DNA from: Bacteroidota bacterium
GTDB lineage: Bacteria > Bacteroidota > Bacteroidia > B-17B0 > Aurantibacillaceae
Assembly: GCA_021156365.1 (NCBI GenBank)
Contig: JAJNDK010000006.1
Coordinates: 186,001-250,000, forward strand
DNA length: 64,000 nt
Reading direction: 5' to 3'
Part shown: positions 44,420 to 54,838 of the stretch, in pieces
Layout of the letters: each line of letters begins with the position of its first letter
Position numbering within the stretch: position 1 is the stretch's first letter
The notes under the pieces: generated by a model
Told to the model about the DNA's origin: nothing
Database searches by the model: none
Seen by the model: the letters and a program-made list of their open reading frames with translations, nothing else
Made by a program: the position numbers and the translations under genes

Positions 44420-47059
44420 ATGAATAAAAAGATACCCTTTCCGTTTTTTTGCAGCCTTCTCTTCGTACTGTTTTGCTCCGGTACCGGATTCTCACAGACT
44501 CCCGGAACCCTGTGGGCCCATAACGCAGGTGCAGAAGGAAAAAGTATAGCGGCCGATGCTGCCGGTAATGTTTATACCACCGGCTTTTATAACGGTACAC
44601 ACGATTTCGATCAGGGACCGGATAGTTTAAAATATACTTCTGTGAATAACAGCAGTGATATTTTTATTCAAAAGCTGGATGCTTCCGGGAACCTTGTATG
44701 GGCAAAGTCACTGGGAGGAAAATATACCGACAACGGGAATTCCATCGCAGTGGATGCTTCCGGTAACGTTTATATCGCCGGATTTTTTTATGATACACTG
44801 GATGCGGATCCTGGCACCAATGTACTGCAATACATATCAAAAGGAGGAAAGGATATACTCATCCAGAAATACGATGCTTCCGGAAACCTGCTTTGGGCCG
44901 ATCAGTTCGGGGAAACGGGAGATGATGAGGCAAAAGGAATTACCGTTGATGGTTCCGGTAATGTATATGTAACAGGTGCTTATTATGACACCGTGGATTT
45001 TGACCCCGGAGCTGCAGTAGCCAATCTTGCTCCCACAGGTGCAGGTGATGTATTTGTTTTAAAACTAACTGCTTCCGGCGCGTATTCATGGGCTAAAACA
45101 GTGGGAGGAAATTATTTAGGAGTTGTTACTGATGTTGGGTTTGCTATTGCTCTGGATGGTACCGGCAATGTATATGTAACGGGTTCTTTTTTAGGTGCAG
45201 GAGATTTTAATCCGGGCACAGGAACGGCTACGCTTACCTCTGCCGGCAACGCAGATGTTTTTGTGCTCAAGCTTACATCAGCAGGTGTTTACTCCTGGGC
45301 AAGAAGAATAGGAGCGGCCAATTATGAGGAAAGCTCGGCTATTGCGATAGATGGATCTTCCAATGTACTCGTAACCGGATATTTTGTCGGGACCGTGGAT
45401 TTTGACCCTTCCGGTTCCACAGCGAATCTTAGTTCTTTGCAAACCAATTATAAAGACGCTTTTGTATGGAAGCTGACTTCTGCAGGTAATTATTCATGGG
45501 CCAGAAGATCCGGCAGTACTTCAACCGCGCAGGACGGAGGAAACGGAATCGCAACCGATGCATCCGGAAATGTATATGTGACCGGAGGTTTTGGTTTCAA
45601 TAGTACCAACACAGATGTTTATATCCAGAAATGGAATTCGGCCGGCACCCTGCAATGGGATGAAAACATCGCTACCAGTTCTACTTCGTCGAGAGGAAAT
45701 GCTATTGCTTATAGAAATGCCGCTATTTATGTTACGGGATATTTCAGTAATTCCTTTTCAGGTACGGATGATTTTCACCCGGGTACCTATGTAATGTCTT
45801 TGTCTCCTTCCAACGGGAATGGTTTTGTTGTGAAGATGAAGGAGTGTACTGCTACCAGCAATGTGGTCATTGCTTCTTTCTGTACCGGCGGCACGTATAC
45901 TTTTGGCAATCAAACGCTGACTACGATCGGATCGTACACCGGACAGTTCCTTACTACTAACGGTTGTGATTCTACAGTTACCCTGCATTTAGTGATCGAA
46001 AATCCTTTACCTGTTGTTACGGCCAATGCTTCAGTCGATTCGGCATGCGGAGGCCAGTCGGTGATCTTCACAGGTGGAGGTGCGAATACCTATACCTGGT
46101 CGGATGGGATCACGGATGGCGTACCGCATCCGGTTTCTGCAACACAAACCTACACAGTTACAGGTGTCGATACCAACAATTGTCAGGCAACAGCGGTAGT
46201 CGATGTATTGGTCGTTCCGCCTCATGTGCAGGAGATCTGTGTGGTAACAGTTGATTCTGCCCTTGCCGATCACACTATTATTATCTGGGAAAAGCCAATG
46301 GATCTTTCCGGCATCGATAGCTTTTTTGTGTATCGTGAGATCACACTGAACAACTACCAGAAAGTGGGAGCTGTTCACAAAGATTCCTTAAGTGAGTTCC
46401 ATGATTTTGGAGCTAATCCCAACTCAACGAATTATAAATACAAGATCGCAACGCTCGATACCTGCGGAAATACAGGCACCTATGGTTTGTATCATAATAC
46501 GATCCAATTGCAGTATTTCAGTTCGGGCAATTTCCAGTGGACCAATTACGAGATCGAAAGTTTGCCGAACCCGGTTGCTTCGTATAATTTTTACCGCGAC
46601 GATAATTCCACCGGTAATTTTCAATTACTGCAGATCATTCCCGGTGGTAATAACAGTTATACCGATGTGAACTATGCTACGTATCCGAATGCCAGCTACC
46701 GGGTAGATGTGAACTGGGCGGTCGCTCATTTCTGTGCACCAACAAGGGGAGCGATCAATACTTCCCGATCCAATATCAAATCGCCTTCTTCTGCAATTGG
46801 CCTGCATACAAACACTGCCACGTATGTAACCATTTATCCGCAACCAGCCAAAGATGCGATCAACATTGAATTTGATAAAACAAGAACGGAAGTAAACATC
46901 TCTGTATATGACAATCTTGGAAAATTAGTACTGGATTTAAAAAGCACAAATACAAAAATAGAAACGATCGATATTTCCGGGTTGGCAGAAGGAATGTATT
47001 GGCTGAAGCTGGTATCGGACACTGAGATCATGACGAAAAAAATTGCAATTGTAAAATAA
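44420..47059 (+). CDS. SBBP-repeat surface protein with type IX sorting domain, copy 1
   Basis: An 879-residue secreted protein. Signal peptide (1-25, ending GFSQ); a beta-propeller of SBBP repeats (about 30-475) built on the unit D(A/G)SGNVYVTGxFxGTxDFDPG and closing with VKMKEC; a Cys-containing linker plus Ig/PKD-like module (about 480-610); fibronectin III-like segment (about 615-790) that includes PTRGAINTSRSNIKSPSS; and a Por secretion C-terminal sorting domain (about 800-879; IYPQPAKDAINIE to KKIAIVK). The sorting domain directs export through the type IX system and cell-surface attachment. First of three tandem paralogues; the next gene starts 1 nt after its stop. Confidence 0.9.
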   Translation: MNKKIPFPFFCSLLFVLFCSGTGFSQTPGTLWAHNAGAEGKSIAADAAGNVYTTGFYNGTHDFDQGPDSLKYTSVNNSSDIFIQKLDASGNLVWAKSLGGKYTDNGNSIAVDASGNVYIAGFFYDTLDADPGTNVLQYISKGGKDILIQKYDASGNLLWADQFGETGDDEAKGITVDGSGNVYVTGAYYDTVDFDPGAAVANLAPTGAGDVFVLKLTASGAYSWAKTVGGNYLGVVTDVGFAIALDGTGNVYVTGSFLGAGDFNPGTGTATLTSAGNADVFVLKLTSAGVYSWARRIGAANYEESSAIAIDGSSNVLVTGYFVGTVDFDPSGSTANLSSLQTNYKDAFVWKLTSAGNYSWARRSGSTSTAQDGGNGIATDASGNVYVTGGFGFNSTNTDVYIQKWNSAGTLQWDENIATSSTSSRGNAIAYRNAAIYVTGYFSNSFSGTDDFHPGTYVMSLSPSNGNGFVVKMKECTATSNVVIASFCTGGTYTFGNQTLTTIGSYTGQFLTTNGCDSTVTLHLVIENPLPVVTANASVDSACGGQSVIFTGGGANTYTWSDGITDGVPHPVSATQTYTVTGVDTNNCQATAVVDVLVVPPHVQEICVVTVDSALADHTIIIWEKPMDLSGIDSFFVYREITLNNYQKVGAVHKDSLSEFHDFGANPNSTNYKYKIATLDTCGNTGTYGLYHNTIQLQYFSSGNFQWTNYEIESLPNPVASYNFYRDDNSTGNFQLLQIIPGGNNSYTDVNYATYPNASYRVDVNWAVAHFCAPTRGAINTSRSNIKSPSSAIGLHTNTATYVTIYPQPAKDAINIEFDKTRTEVNISVYDNLGKLVLDLKSTNTKIETIDISGLAEGMYWLKLVSDTEIMTKKIAIVK

Positions 47060-47060
47060 A

Positions 47061-49733
47061 ATGAATATGAAAAATTTTAAGAACAAAATAGGTCTGCTGG
47101 CCGGAATTGCTTTTGCAGGAATAAGCATGGCCCAGGATATTGGTTTCGAATGGGTACGCTCAGTGGGTGGTTCGGGTGCCAATAACAGCCAGGCATATGC
47201 TGTGGTCACAGATGCTGCGGGCAATGTTTATACAACGGGCAGTTTCGAAGGAGTGAATGATTTTAATCCCGGTACTACCACCAATTTCCTTTCTTCTGCC
47301 GGAGGTACCGATGTGTTCATTCAAAAAATGGATGCAGCAGGAAATTATCTGTGGGCGAAAAAGATCGGGGGCACGGGGGCTGATGCCGGAAGTTCTATTG
47401 CCCTGGATGCATCGGGTAATGTATGTATTACCGGTAGTTTTTCGGGAACAGTGGATCTGGATCCGGGTACCGGTTCACAAGCGGTTACCTCTGCAGGTTC
47501 TACAGATATATTTGTTTTGATATTAGATGCTTCCGGGAATTTTGTGCGGGCATACAACTATGGAGGCACGGGAAGTGACTTAGGTAAAACTATCAGCACG
47601 GATGGGAGTGGAAATGTATATGTAAGCGGCGATTTTAATGCTACGGTTGATTTTGATCCGACAGCAGGTACTTCCAATTACACTTCACTCGGGTCTTCAG
47701 ATATGTTTTTTCAAAAGATAGATGCAACGGGAGCTGTAATGTGGACCAAACAGATCGGGGGAACAGGAGCTGAATCCTGTTACACATTAAAAAGTGATGC
47801 CTCCGGAAACATTGCTGCCAGTGGCTTTTTTAGGAACACGGTCGATTTTGATCCGGATGGAGGAATACAAAACCATATCTCAGTAGGTAATTCTGATATT
47901 TTCATTTTACGTCTTAATTCTTCCGGAGCCTACGTGTGGGCAAAAGCAGCAGGCGGAACCAGCAATGAAATAGGAAAAGCCATCACGTTTGATAACTCAG
48001 GGAATGTACTGATCACAGGAACCTTTAACCAGACCGTGGATTTTGATCCGGGTGCAGGAACGTTTAATCTCACGGCTACCGGCGGCGGATTTGATATGTT
48101 TATCCAGAAGCTGGATGCGGCGGGGAATTTTATCTGGGCAGGAGCAGTGTATGGCTCGAGTGATGACAATCCATTAGGCATTTGCGTATATCCGGATAAT
48201 AAAATACTGATCGGCGGAGAATACAGGGGCACAACGGACTTCGACCCGGGTGCGGGTACCTTTACGCTGGGAACAGGATTGGCTGCCGGGTTTATTCTGA
48301 AGCTCGATTCCACTGGTGTATTCAATTGGGTGAAAGCGATCACGACCAATGGAAATATCGGGATCATCAGCTCGATCACTCTTCATTCTTCCGGAACCAT
48401 CTATACCGCCGGATATTTCAGCGATAACATCGTTGGGAACGGACCGGACTTCAATCCCGGTAATGCAGTGAACATGGTTTCTACAACAGGCAACAACGAC
48501 ATTTTTGTATTGAAGCTTAAGCCTTGTACAGCTTATACTCTCAGCATGAATGATTCGATCTGTAGCGGACAGACCTATACATTCGGTGCGCAGAGTTTAA
48601 CTACTGCCGGCACGTATACGGAAACATTTATTACCACCACGGGTTGCGACAGTGTGGTAACACTCAACTTATCGGTAAATTCTTTGCCGGTGGTTATCGC
48701 TTCTTCTACGTATTCTGTTACCTGTCCTAATCAGGAGATCATGCTTACAGGCGCAGGCGCTCATTCCTATTCCTGGACGGGTGGTGTAACCGACAGTATT
48801 CCTTTTTCAATCACTGTTTCTTCTTCGTATACTGTTACAGGAACAGATACAATGACCGGCTGTTCCAACACGGCCGCTGTCAGCGTCACTATAGAAGATC
48901 CGTATGGACAAACGCTCTGCGTGGTAACGGTTGATTCTCTGACAGCCAATCATAATGTGGTGGTCTGGGAAAAGCCTGCATCATTGGGAAGCATAGACAG
49001 TTTTTATATTTACCGCGAGATCACGACCAACACCTACCAGCAGATAGCTGTGGTGCACAGAGATTCGCTCAGTGAGTATCATGATATCGCTGCGGATCCG
49101 AATGCAACCAATTACAAATACAAAGTAACCACAAAAGATACCTGTGGTAACGAAAGCCCGATGAGTCTGTATCATAATTCGATCCACCTGCAGTATTTCG
49201 GATCAGGCAATTTTCAGTGGACAGCTTATGAGATCGAAAGTACGGGCAATCAGGTGGCTTCCTATAATTTTTACAGGGATGACAATGCAAGCGGGAATTT
49301 TGTGCTACTGCAGGTAATACCGGGTGGTAACACTTCTTTCTCCGATGTGAATTACGCTTCTTTCCCTTTAGCTCGTTATCGTGTAGATGTGAATTGGCTG
49401 AACGGAACGATCTGTACACCGACTCGCGGAGCGATCAACACTTCACGTTCCAATATCAAATCGCCTTCATCTGCGATCGGATTGCAGGCTCCATTGAATG
49501 AGCACGCGGTGAAAATATATCCGCAGCCTGCAGCAGAAATGCTGATCGTGGAAACAGCTGAACCAGTGAAGCAGGTAGAATTGACCGACTGCCTGGGCAG
49601 GGTAGTGCTTACACAAACAGAGCTGGGAACGAAGAGATCGGTCATCGATGTTTCCATGCTGGCAAGCGGAATGTATATGCTGAATGTGACATCGGCAGGA
49701 GGGAAGTACAGCAAAAAGATAGTGATCGAATAG
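47061..49733 (+). CDS. SBBP-repeat surface protein with type IX sorting domain, copy 2
   Basis: An 890-residue paralogue with the same architecture: signal peptide (ending SMAQ), SBBP propeller (about 25-480), Ig/PKD-like module with SYTVTGTDTMTGC, fibronectin III-like segment containing the near-invariant CTPTRGAINTSRSNIKSPSS, and a sorting domain (IYPQPAAEMLIVE to YSKKIVIE). It starts 1 nt after copy 1 (TAAAATG), so it is translationally coupled; an alternative ATG lies two codons further in. Copies differ mostly in propeller loops and agree in the module before the sorting domain. Confidence 0.9.
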   Translation: MNMKNFKNKIGLLAGIAFAGISMAQDIGFEWVRSVGGSGANNSQAYAVVTDAAGNVYTTGSFEGVNDFNPGTTTNFLSSAGGTDVFIQKMDAAGNYLWAKKIGGTGADAGSSIALDASGNVCITGSFSGTVDLDPGTGSQAVTSAGSTDIFVLILDASGNFVRAYNYGGTGSDLGKTISTDGSGNVYVSGDFNATVDFDPTAGTSNYTSLGSSDMFFQKIDATGAVMWTKQIGGTGAESCYTLKSDASGNIAASGFFRNTVDFDPDGGIQNHISVGNSDIFILRLNSSGAYVWAKAAGGTSNEIGKAITFDNSGNVLITGTFNQTVDFDPGAGTFNLTATGGGFDMFIQKLDAAGNFIWAGAVYGSSDDNPLGICVYPDNKILIGGEYRGTTDFDPGAGTFTLGTGLAAGFILKLDSTGVFNWVKAITTNGNIGIISSITLHSSGTIYTAGYFSDNIVGNGPDFNPGNAVNMVSTTGNNDIFVLKLKPCTAYTLSMNDSICSGQTYTFGAQSLTTAGTYTETFITTTGCDSVVTLNLSVNSLPVVIASSTYSVTCPNQEIMLTGAGAHSYSWTGGVTDSIPFSITVSSSYTVTGTDTMTGCSNTAAVSVTIEDPYGQTLCVVTVDSLTANHNVVVWEKPASLGSIDSFYIYREITTNTYQQIAVVHRDSLSEYHDIAADPNATNYKYKVTTKDTCGNESPMSLYHNSIHLQYFGSGNFQWTAYEIESTGNQVASYNFYRDDNASGNFVLLQVIPGGNTSFSDVNYASFPLARYRVDVNWLNGTICTPTRGAINTSRSNIKSPSSAIGLQAPLNEHAVKIYPQPAAEMLIVETAEPVKQVELTDCLGRVVLTQTELGTKRSVIDVSMLASGMYMLNVTSAGGKYSKKIVIE

Positions 49734-49769
49734 TAGAATTTGAATTTTCAGTAAATCAAAATACAGGGT

Positions 49770-52412
49770 ATGAAAAAAATTATCAGTTGCGGAATGCTCT
49801 TTTTATCGGTACAGCTTTTATTGGCACAGAATGCAAGTTTCGACTGGGCCAAACGAATTGGAGGTACTACTGCCGATAAAGGGAATGCTATTGTATCGGA
49901 TGCCAGTGGCAATGTATATACGATCGGCTCTTTTGAAGGCGCTATTGATTTTAATCCGGGGCCTGGAGCTGCGGTGTTGATCTCCAATGGAAATGCCGAT
50001 GTGTTTGTAGAAAAACTGGATGCATCCGGAAATTTTGCCTGGGTGAAACGGATCGGTGGAACCGGTGCGGATTACGGAAATTCTATCGCCATAGACGGCA
50101 ACGGGGATCTGTACATCATTGGCTCGGTGATCGGGACAGTGGATATGGATCCGGGAACAGCAGTGCTGAACTATACATCAGCGGGCGAAGATGTTTTTAT
50201 TGAAAAGCTGGATGCCGCCGGAAACCTGATCTGGGTAAAGGAGATCGGAGGAAGCGGCTATGAATATGCAAGTAAGATAAAAACGGATGCAGCCAATAAT
50301 ATTTATTTTTCCGGGCAGATCAATTCCGTAACTGATTTTGATCCGGGTGCAGGCGCAGCTCTTCTTACTCCTGTGTTATCTACGGATGGCTTCTTTGCAA
50401 AATGGGATGCAGCCGGAAATTATATGTGGGCTAAACAACTTTCTGTCGACCAGTCTTATTTACGTGCTCCTTTTATGGATGTGGATGCAGCCGGAAATGT
50501 TTATGCAACCGGAAATTTCAGAAATTCGGTAGATCTCGATCCGGGTGCAGGTATGAGCAATTTTACGAGCAATGGCATGGAAGATTATTATGCACTGAAG
50601 CTGGATGCTTCCGGAACACTGCTATGGGCACACACGTTTGGCGGAACAAGTATTGATTTCGGAAATTCGATCGCAGCCGATGGAAGCGGCAATGCATATA
50701 TAACCGGAACTTTTTCAGGAAGTATAGATTTTGATCCGGGTGCAGCTACTAATGATCTGATCGGTGGTCTTGCGGATGTGTTCATTCAGAAACTGGATGC
50801 CGCCGGAGATTATGTGTGGGCAAAACAGATCACCGGCACGGGATATAACGATGTGGGTTATATTACAATTGATGCCACAGGAAATCCTTTGCTGACAGGC
50901 GCATATGACGGAACAAGCGACTTCGATCCGGATCCTTCCACCGATCATTACCTCACTGTTTCAGGCTTCAAGGATATTTATATAGAAAAGCTGGATGCAA
51001 TGGGAAATTTTTCCTGGGTAAAAACAGTGAATGGAACAAGCAATGCAATAGGGCTGGGTTTATACGGCGATGCATCGGGTAATATATATGCTACCGGTTA
51101 CTTTTCCGCCACCGGTGATTTTGATCCGGGAGCTGACAGTGCAGAGATCACAGCTGTCGGAAGTCAGGATGCTTTTATCCTAAAACTGAAAGCTTGCACA
51201 CCTTACAATCTCACTGCGTCAAGGACTTTGTGCACAGGAGAGAATTATGTCTTCGGTTCACAAACCCTCAATACAGTCGGAACGTATACGGAAACATTCA
51301 TTTCAACTGCAGGTTGTGACAGTATGGTTACGCTGACGATCACTGCTATCGTTCCGCTTCCGGTAGTGACTGCGAATGTGTCGCAGCAAAACGTATGTCC
51401 GAACCAGGCTGTTGTTTTTACGGGCAGCGGAGCTTCTTCCTATGTATGGTCCGGTGGCGTGACGGATGGAGTTCCTCACAATGTGGGAGCCACCACTACA
51501 TATACTGTAACAGGAACAGATGCAAGCGCATGTTCCAATACGGCAAGTGTGACGGTAATAGCAGTGCAGGCTCCTGTTCAGCAGGTATGTGTGGTAACGG
51601 TTGATTCAGCCCTTGCAAATCACACCGTCATTGTATGGGAAAAACCATCCGATCTGGGCGGCATTGATAGTTTTTATCTTTACCGGGAGATCACGCTGAA
51701 CAACTACCAGCGGATCGCAGCTATCCATAAAGACTCCCTGAGTGAATGCCATGATATGACTGCGAATCCAAACAGCACGAATTACAAATACAAATTGTCG
51801 ACGCTTGATACCTGCGGGAACGAAGGAGTGAAGGGCCTTTTTCACAACACGATCCATTTGCAGTATTTCGGGCTGGGGAATTTCCAGTGGACCAATTACC
51901 TGATAGAAAATACGGCGAACCCGGTGGCATCCTATAATTTTTACCGCGATGATAATTCCACGGGTGTCTTTAATCTTTTGCAGGTGCTGCCCGGAAATAA
52001 CAATTCATTCACGGATGTGAATTATGCTTCGTTCCCGAATGCAAGTTATCGGGTGGATGTGAGCTGGCAGTCTTCGATGATTTGTACGCCTACACGTGGT
52101 GCGATCAATACCTCGCGTTCCAATATCAAATCGCCTTCTTCGACAATAGGTTTGCAAACAGCGTTGAACGACAGGTCAGTGAAGATCTATCCGCAGCCTG
52201 CAAATGACAGATTATATATTGAAACAGACAAACAATTCAAAACACTGGGTGTGGAACTTACAGATGCTTTGGGCCATCAGCTGATAAAGCAGGAATATGC
52301 AAACAGCGGAAGTACGGACCTGGATATCTCAGCAATTGCTGCAGGTGTATACACATTAAAAGTAAAATTTGAAGGAGGAAGTATACTTAAAAAGATCGTG
52401 GTGACGAAATAG
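49770..52412 (+). CDS. SBBP-repeat surface protein with type IX sorting domain, copy 3
   Basis: An 880-residue third paralogue: signal peptide (ending LLAQ), SBBP propeller (about 25-480), linker with CTPYNLTASRTLCTGENY, Ig/PKD-like module, fibronectin III-like segment with CTPTRGAINTSRSNIKSPSS and a sorting domain (IYPQPANDRLYIE to LKKIVVTK). It follows copy 2 by 36 nt without a terminator, so the three genes likely form one operon that ends at the strong hairpin at 52423-52476. Confidence 0.9.
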   Translation: MKKIISCGMLFLSVQLLLAQNASFDWAKRIGGTTADKGNAIVSDASGNVYTIGSFEGAIDFNPGPGAAVLISNGNADVFVEKLDASGNFAWVKRIGGTGADYGNSIAIDGNGDLYIIGSVIGTVDMDPGTAVLNYTSAGEDVFIEKLDAAGNLIWVKEIGGSGYEYASKIKTDAANNIYFSGQINSVTDFDPGAGAALLTPVLSTDGFFAKWDAAGNYMWAKQLSVDQSYLRAPFMDVDAAGNVYATGNFRNSVDLDPGAGMSNFTSNGMEDYYALKLDASGTLLWAHTFGGTSIDFGNSIAADGSGNAYITGTFSGSIDFDPGAATNDLIGGLADVFIQKLDAAGDYVWAKQITGTGYNDVGYITIDATGNPLLTGAYDGTSDFDPDPSTDHYLTVSGFKDIYIEKLDAMGNFSWVKTVNGTSNAIGLGLYGDASGNIYATGYFSATGDFDPGADSAEITAVGSQDAFILKLKACTPYNLTASRTLCTGENYVFGSQTLNTVGTYTETFISTAGCDSMVTLTITAIVPLPVVTANVSQQNVCPNQAVVFTGSGASSYVWSGGVTDGVPHNVGATTTYTVTGTDASACSNTASVTVIAVQAPVQQVCVVTVDSALANHTVIVWEKPSDLGGIDSFYLYREITLNNYQRIAAIHKDSLSECHDMTANPNSTNYKYKLSTLDTCGNEGVKGLFHNTIHLQYFGLGNFQWTNYLIENTANPVASYNFYRDDNSTGVFNLLQVLPGNNNSFTDVNYASFPNASYRVDVSWQSSMICTPTRGAINTSRSNIKSPSSTIGLQTALNDRSVKIYPQPANDRLYIETDKQFKTLGVELTDALGHQLIKQEYANSGSTDLDISAIAAGVYTLKVKFEGGSILKKIVVTK

Positions 52413-52422
52413 ATCATCAATT

Positions 52423-52476
52423 AAAAAAGCCGTCCCCTCTTCGTCAAGCTCGGAATGACAAGGGGACGGCTTTTTT
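52423..52476. terminator. Strong bidirectional terminator after the SBBP cluster
   Basis: A perfect 16-bp stem: AAAAAAGCCGTCCCCT (52423-52438) against AGGGGACGGCTTTTTT (52461-52476), with a 22-nt loop. It separates the SBBP operon from the convergent lamin-tail gene. Confidence 0.92.
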
Positions 52477-52508
52477 GCATGTTTAGTAAGGATGGGGTAT
52501 TTGTAAAA

Positions 52509-54386
52509 TTATTTTCCGCTCACGATTAGTTTCACCTGGCGAACTCCGCTGTTACTTACCATTTCGCAGAAATATACACCATTGCTGATGTTTCCTGCCG
52601 GAGTCCAGGTAAGAGTGGTTTGTCCTTCGTTTAAGTTGCCATCAAACAGTATGGATACGGTTTTACCGGTCATATCCTTCACAGATACTTTTGTAGCGCC
52701 TGCCACAGCAGTATTCACCTGGATATTCACCTGTGTGTTGAAAGGATTAGGGAAAGCCGACAGGTTATATGCTTTGTCACCGATCTTTTCACCTGCAATG
52801 CCTGTCATTTTTCTTTCTCCACCACCGCAATCTTCAAGAACTACTACGGTTACAAGACCTATACTGGAGCAGCCATTAAAATATTCGCCGGTGAGTGAGT
52901 AAGTAGTGGTAGTAGCCGGAGCTGCTTTTACTATTATACCTGTAGAAGGCACAGTGCCAGGCGCCCATGAATAGCTTCCGTTCATTGTGTGAGCCCCCAG
53001 ATCCGACACATTGTCCTGCGGAAAAAGATCCCATTCGGTTGTAAGTGTAGTGAAGCCACCTGGTCCGGACAGAGCTGGATTTACAGTGATACCGGAATAA
53101 ACAGATAATTTTCTGCGCAACGTGTGATCAACTGTAGAGTAGCCACCTGTTCCTGACCAGGCAGATCCCGGATTCTGGCCGATCACTCCAAAAATATCCA
53201 CGTACACATCTTCTGAAATTTTGTACAATGCCAATGCATCATTGCCGTTGTGCTGTACATCGGAATCATCTGTTGCTGAACCTGTATACAGGGTAGCATC
53301 CGGGTTGCTTAATACAAGTACTGCCCCATCGGCTAAAATACCTGAAAGCGAAATCTCAAAACTGGGAATAGAAGCTCCATTGTGAAAAGCCTGGTAACGA
53401 TAGTCGGAGAGATCAATGTTTATCCCGGTTCCGTTATAGATCTCAATATATTTTTCAAGGCTGCTTCCTTCCACATATTCCGAAAAAATAAGGTCGGTTG
53501 TAAACGACCTGCCAGTGAGTGTAACGGAGTCTCCCGGGCATATTGTATCAGTTGAAGCGCTTGCACTCGGTGTTGGGATTGGGTAAACTAGTACTCTTGT
53601 TGCAGCAGAAGTTGCGTTGCAACCTGAAGTTGTCACCTGCACTGAAAAAGTTCCGGAAGAGGAAACATTGATCGACTGTGTGGTTTCCCCGGTCGACCAC
53701 AAATAGCCGTCTCCGGAGTTAGCAGTCAGGTTAACACTGCCGCCGGCGCATAAAGTAGTAGGACCGTCAGGTGTAATATCAGCCAGACAGCTGCCACCGG
53801 ACAATATAACATCATCAAGGCGATACTGAGCTGAGCTGCCGGTGGTGGCGAAACGAATGCGCAGGTTAGCTGCAGAAGGAATAGTACCAACAGCTGTACG
53901 CAGATACCAGTGAGAAGTTCCCGATCCGGTTGGTAAAGCAGTGAAGGAGAGTGGGGTATAGTTAACTCCATCGGTGCTCACGGAGACTGCAAAATCAGAT
54001 CCGCTGGAAGCATTGGTGCTTTTACGGATTCCGAATGAGAGCGATAAACCGGTTAGCGAGGAAGTATTAATACCTTCGATCTGGAAAAAACGTCCGGATG
54101 TGGTAAAAAAAATGTTTCCTGCACCCGATGCACCTGTGTACCCGGTGGAAGCATCTGTTGTACGTACATCAGCCGTTCCGGTCATTGTGAAAACGTCATT
54201 GTCAAATCCATTGTTCGTTTCATGCGTAGAGATGCTTGTTGTCGATGAAACCGTTCCCATCGATTCATTAAAGCTTTGCGCAAAGGGGGTAAACGCAAGC
54301 AATGAAAACATAAGTGTTCCAAACAAGGAAGCTTTTCTTGTACGTTTCGCATTCATGCTGTTCGTACTGTTTACTGTTTTTTTCAT
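52509..54386 (-). CDS. Lamin-tail-domain secreted protein with type IX sorting domain
   Basis: A 625-residue exported protein. The signal peptide (about 1-38, ending PFAQS) is preceded by a polar stretch. Then come a beta-sandwich region (about 40-205), a PKD/Ig-like module (SINVSSSGTFSVQVTTSGC), a lamin tail domain (about 300-470; LIFSEYVEGSSLEKYIEIYN, DGAVLVLSNPDA, DVYVDIFGVIGQ), a second short Ig-like piece and the Por C-terminal sorting domain (about 545-625; AFPNPFNTQVNIQV to VRQVKLIVSG). Lamin tail domains of this kind occur with secreted nucleases and surface proteins, but no nuclease domain is present. A perfect TAGTTTTG box lies upstream (minus strand, 54438-54431). Confidence 0.88.
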   Translation of the reverse strand: MKKTVNSTNSMNAKRTRKASLFGTLMFSLLAFTPFAQSFNESMGTVSSTTSISTHETNNGFDNDVFTMTGTADVRTTDASTGYTGASGAGNIFFTTSGRFFQIEGINTSSLTGLSLSFGIRKSTNASSGSDFAVSVSTDGVNYTPLSFTALPTGSGTSHWYLRTAVGTIPSAANLRIRFATTGSSAQYRLDDVILSGGSCLADITPDGPTTLCAGGSVNLTANSGDGYLWSTGETTQSINVSSSGTFSVQVTTSGCNATSAATRVLVYPIPTPSASASTDTICPGDSVTLTGRSFTTDLIFSEYVEGSSLEKYIEIYNGTGINIDLSDYRYQAFHNGASIPSFEISLSGILADGAVLVLSNPDATLYTGSATDDSDVQHNGNDALALYKISEDVYVDIFGVIGQNPGSAWSGTGGYSTVDHTLRRKLSVYSGITVNPALSGPGGFTTLTTEWDLFPQDNVSDLGAHTMNGSYSWAPGTVPSTGIIVKAAPATTTTYSLTGEYFNGCSSIGLVTVVVLEDCGGGERKMTGIAGEKIGDKAYNLSAFPNPFNTQVNIQVNTAVAGATKVSVKDMTGKTVSILFDGNLNEGQTTLTWTPAGNISNGVYFCEMVSNSGVRQVKLIVSGK

Positions 54387-54838
54387 TTTTAATAAGGATT
54401 AAATTTTTACCGGAATTATTTCCGGCAGAACAAAACTATGTCCGCATCCGGAAGATGTCCTGAAGGAAAAGTTACCAGATGCTTATAAAATCAGATGCGT
54501 ATTGTAATTTTAAAAACAATAAGTCAACGAAAAATTAAAATTTTACCACGATAAATATCTGCCTGGTCAGGTAAATATGTTCCGTAACTGGTTGATTGCT
54601 TGTTGATACCTGTGTTAATTCCGATGAGGGTCTTGTAAATAAAGATTGGGGAAGGATTTTCGCAGTTTAACTTTCTTAAATTGAGAAATTTTCGGCATGA
54701 TTTTTTTCAGGACAATTAAAATTGAAAAATCAGATGTTACGGAAGCGAAAAAACTATCTTTTTCGGAATACTCTTCCCCTTCTTCATTGAAAAAAGTAAA
54801 TAAATATGCAGAGGAGAACATGTTGACGGAAAAATTGT
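54387..54838. other. Intergenic region without a supported gene
   Basis: 452 bp, AT-rich. It contains the -7 box (54431-54438) and a 6-bp hairpin CCGGAA/TTCCGG (54410-54425) in the leader of the lamin-tail gene. Short open frames on both strands (for example 35 codons at 54697-54804 on the plus strand) lack signal peptides, motifs or a clear ribosome-binding context, so none is called. Confidence 0.5.

Noticed and set aside
43669-54386. Genomic island or prophage containing the surface-protein cluster
   Set aside because: No integrase, tRNA boundary or obvious composition shift; duplication in place explains the cluster.
54615-54821. Short frames in the 54.4-54.8 kb gap on both strands
   Set aside because: No signal peptide, motif or ribosome-binding context; a 35-codon plus-strand frame at 54697 is possible but unsupported.
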